The translations under genes were made by a program, and so were the position numbers. From Trochalopteron elliotii (lineage: Eukaryota; Chordata; Aves; Passeriformes; Leiothrichidae), in assembly GCA_024734555.1 (NCBI GenBank), contig JANPWX010000076.1, positions 1,628,689 to 1,692,688 of the forward strand: a stretch of DNA of 64,000 nt. The letters run 5' to 3'. Below are positions 61,076 to 64,000 of this stretch, piece after piece. The notes under the pieces were generated by a model. It was given only the letters and a program-made list of their open reading frames with translations, made no database searches and was not told the DNA's origin. Positions within the stretch are counted from its first letter, which is position 1; every line of letters starts with the position of its first letter.

Positions 61076-64000
61076 ATCAGCAAAGGTAGATTTATCTTTT
61101 AATACCAACCTGAAGAGATGAGTAGGAAGGATAAAAACACCTTCCATATCACAGGTCTCCACATATACAGACTAGATAATTGGATAAACCTGCATGCTGT
61201 ATTTTTTTAGAAACATAGTTCTTTTCCATTTAATATTAAATGTCATTTTTAATGTATATTTGATGCTGTTTTACACCACAACGACAGAAACTCCAAACTT
61301 CAGAAGGCTGAAAATGACTCCTTTATTTTGGGGATGTGTCTCCCTTTTATACTATTCTACACAGACCAATTTGATTGGTGAAACAAAAGTCAAACCCCTT
61401 CAATCACGTTGGTCAGACCAAAGGGATATCAAGAAGAAGTCCCTCCTAGGAAAAGGAATGAAAACACAGGTACAGTTTACAAAACATTTCTTGTTTACAG
61501 AAAATTCCCTGGGAAAAAATTTCAGGAAACCAAAACATCTCAGGCATGAAACTGGGACTACATATATTTTTCCTTCTTTCTTCAAAAGATACAGAGCATC
61601 TAATTTATTAGGAGATTGAGCGTTTTGTTTCATTTTTTAAAAATTAATTAATAACTATTCTGTTAAAAACAAATTGTTCCAAGTCTAATATTTAAATTAC
61701 AAACCAACATTTTAGTATACATCTTGAGAGATTACTTCCATTGCTTGGCTCTTTTTGTTTTTGGCAAAAAATGTCACAACACAAACGACAGTCTGCTGAA
61801 AACAGACTTTAATTCTGAAATTGTAATAAGGGAGGGCTGGACTTTTGTTTCATTGCACCTCAGTGTTAGAATGGAAACATTTCTATTTTGATTTTGATCA
61901 TGAGCACATGTGTGTTGATAAGAGCAGCAAGTCACAATTTTATTCTGTCCGCATAGTGAGAAGTCTAGATATGTGACTGTAATTTTCCATGTGTTCCTGA
62001 CTCGAAGCCAAGACAGATATTTGCAGCAATTTCTATAGCCATGCAGCAGAAAAGGAGGAAAAGGGCAAAAACCACAGTAGGGAAACAATCCATTTCCCCA
62101 GCTGGAACTGAGGAGATATAGTGCCCTGGTAATCCAGCTAAACAGTTTCCAGACTGAATCTGGCTGTTGTTCAGAAACCTACAATTAGATTTATGGAAGC
62201 AGAATTCATTTTGAGACTAACATAGGAGTGGGATTGAGTTGAGGGTTAAGATACATAAATTTTTGCTAGGTGCTTACATTCCATTAGATTCAATAAAGAT
62301 TGGGGTCATGATTTGGTTGAATATATGGGTGTGTTCAGGGCAATTTGAAATTATATGAGATGTTCAGGACTGCCAGACACAGGTGGCAGAAATAAGGCCC
62401 TTTCTGGAGCAGTGCTCAGAGGTCAGATGCCCTAACGTAAGAGTAATGAAGTGGCCTTGAATGGCACCAGATGTTGAGGTTTAGGCAAGAGAATCTCAGC
62501 CCCAATCTGCACAGCAAAGGGAGGCACAGCCATTGCTTTCTTTATCTGAACATTCCCTTTCTCCCTCTCACCTTCTTCCCTTTCTGTGTCAGGAGACAAA
62601 TGGTTTCAGATATGGCAGTATGTAGTCATTGTTGAAATTCACTTGTGTTCTCCAAACGAGTCAAAGGTGAGAAAAATCAGTTATGTTAGTCTGTGACCCA
62701 TGGAGGAGTCATGCAATATCCCACCATCCAACATGTGTCTGCAGTATCTGTTTTTTGCAGGACAGCTACATGAATGATGTAGGTTGATTTTGACTGGCGG
62801 CCAAACACCCACCCAGCTCCTCTATAACTCTCCTTTTCAAAAGGATAGTGGGAGAAAGCAAGCTAGGGAAGCTCCCTTATCTGTTACTGTCATGTTTAAA
62901 TTAGCCTTGACTCAGGGAAAATTAATAAAATATATTGTCAATTAAAAAAATTAAAGGGGAGTAGGATAGTGAGAAACTAAGAAAAAGTTCCTCCAAACAC
63001 CTTCTTCCCACCTTCTTTTCCACTCTCCTTCCCAAGCTTAGCATCATTCCTCCATTCTCAACTCTTCTTCAGGATTCATTACTGCATTATTTTTAGTCCT
63101 GTCACAATTAATTACTTTAGCTGGCAATCTAAAAGATTCTCAGTATGTCATTGAGATAAGCAAACACTGTAAGCAGTTTAAATGGGCTCTTGAGTGCCTG
63201 AGAGTGATTGCACAGACAAACATAAATAGTTCTTGAATAGTGAAATTTCAGCAGTCTAGGAAGAGAATAAAAATTTTATTTTCTCTCATGTAATAGTCTG
63301 TATTCCAAAGTTATGGCATTCCTTGCAGAATGAAATGTATTCGTGTGCCTTAGAACCTGCATTGATCTGGGATTCTTCAGTGTGTGTTAGTAATTCAACC
63401 AAAGTCTTGGCCACTGCAGCTATCCTTTAGGTGTCTGATTTAGCTTGCAGATCACAAAACTGTTTACCAATTTGTAAAAAAAACCAGTATTTTATTTACT
63501 TTGTATAAAAATTTCCTCACAGAGTGCTTTTGGGCAAAAAAGTATAATTTCCTCTCTCCATCTCTTAAAATCTTGTGCTCAAGCTACCCTCCTGGGTGTT
63601 TTTATGTTGTGTGTGTTTAACGCGTGAAGATAATAATCTTTTCCAGGGGAAGACAAACAGGTCAGTGGATCTTCAATTAAACATTATCATCTTAAAAACC
63701 TATAAAGGCTTTATTTTTTCAAATCTTGTTTGTGCCCATCTGATGGTGTTTCGCAGCCAGAAGATTTCATCTACTCTTCCTCATTATTCCTCATCTGAGG
63801 TCATAATCTTGTTTTTTGGTATGATAATTTGATAATTATTTTCACAGCAACAAATTCTGATGCCAAAGGCGTATAATGATTTAGGTTAGAGAAAAAGTAT
63901 CAGAAAGAGTTGAATTTGCAAAACTTGAAAGAGAGAACTTATTTATATGTAAATACCTCACTAATAAAAATGTATAAACAAAAGGTTTCTACCTTAACAT

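Larger units (their letters stand above)
58131..64000. other. AT-rich non-genic DNA
   Basis: No supported gene to the end of the window. The longest frame, 141 codons at 61194-61619 on the plus strand, has no recognisable domain. Simple repeats and structures within are listed separately. Confidence 0.5.

Noticed and set aside
61194..61619. 141-codon plus-strand open frame
   Set aside because: No recognisable motif or homology; AT-rich surroundings.
1..64000. tRNA, rRNA or microRNA genes
   Set aside because: No tRNA cloverleaf with A and B boxes, no rRNA-like block, and the hairpins found have stems too short for microRNA precursors.

Overview
The window looks like intergenic or intronic DNA from a bird, most likely a passerine (songbird). 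The reasons are the class of mobile elements: several 5'-truncated CR1 LINE copies on both strands (18437-19110, 21595-22374, 22807-23310, 45124-45645, 51081-51553, plus older scraps) and long terminal repeats that resemble common songbird endogenous-retrovirus LTRs. The background is AT-rich and CpG-poor with many short simple repeats. I found no exon, promoter or RNA gene of a host gene that I can support. Nearly all open frames are short, many can only be opened from TTG or GTG codons, and none shows a domain I recognise except those that are pieces of CR1.

Layout. 1-18.4 kb: AT-rich single-copy DNA with two CR1 scraps (1309-1401 and 9346-9500), a 22-bp tandem duplication, a 20-bp tandem duplication and a 14-bp perfect hairpin. 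18.4-23.3 kb: a cluster of three CR1 copies in alternating orientation (-, +, -). One keeps a recognisable C-terminal part of the CR1 reverse-transcriptase ORF, and one has lost the catalytic core. 23.3-37.6 kb: AT-rich single-copy DNA. 37.6-39.1 kb: a CR1 piece fused directly to an LTR piece, then a second, different LTR candidate. 39.1-52.6 kb: mostly single-copy DNA with a 16-unit TA repeat and two more CR1 copies. 52.6-56.3 kb: two solo LTRs of different families. The one at 55616-56274 is flanked by a perfect 5-bp target-site duplication, ATAAT, and has many intact CpGs, so it looks fairly recent. 56.3-64 kb: single-copy DNA with one probable ancient CR1, a TTG repeat, an 11-bp hairpin and a G-quadruplex-type motif followed by a long G/T tract.

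Nothing here works together as a gene system. The regulatory potential that can be seen is carried by the LTRs (poly(A) signals, one TATA-like box and a 116-codon open frame inside one LTR). I see no evidence for an undescribed biological system; the items most worth checking are the LTR open frame, the CR1/LTR junction and the young solo LTR. Family assignments come from recognition of sequence patterns, not from a database search.
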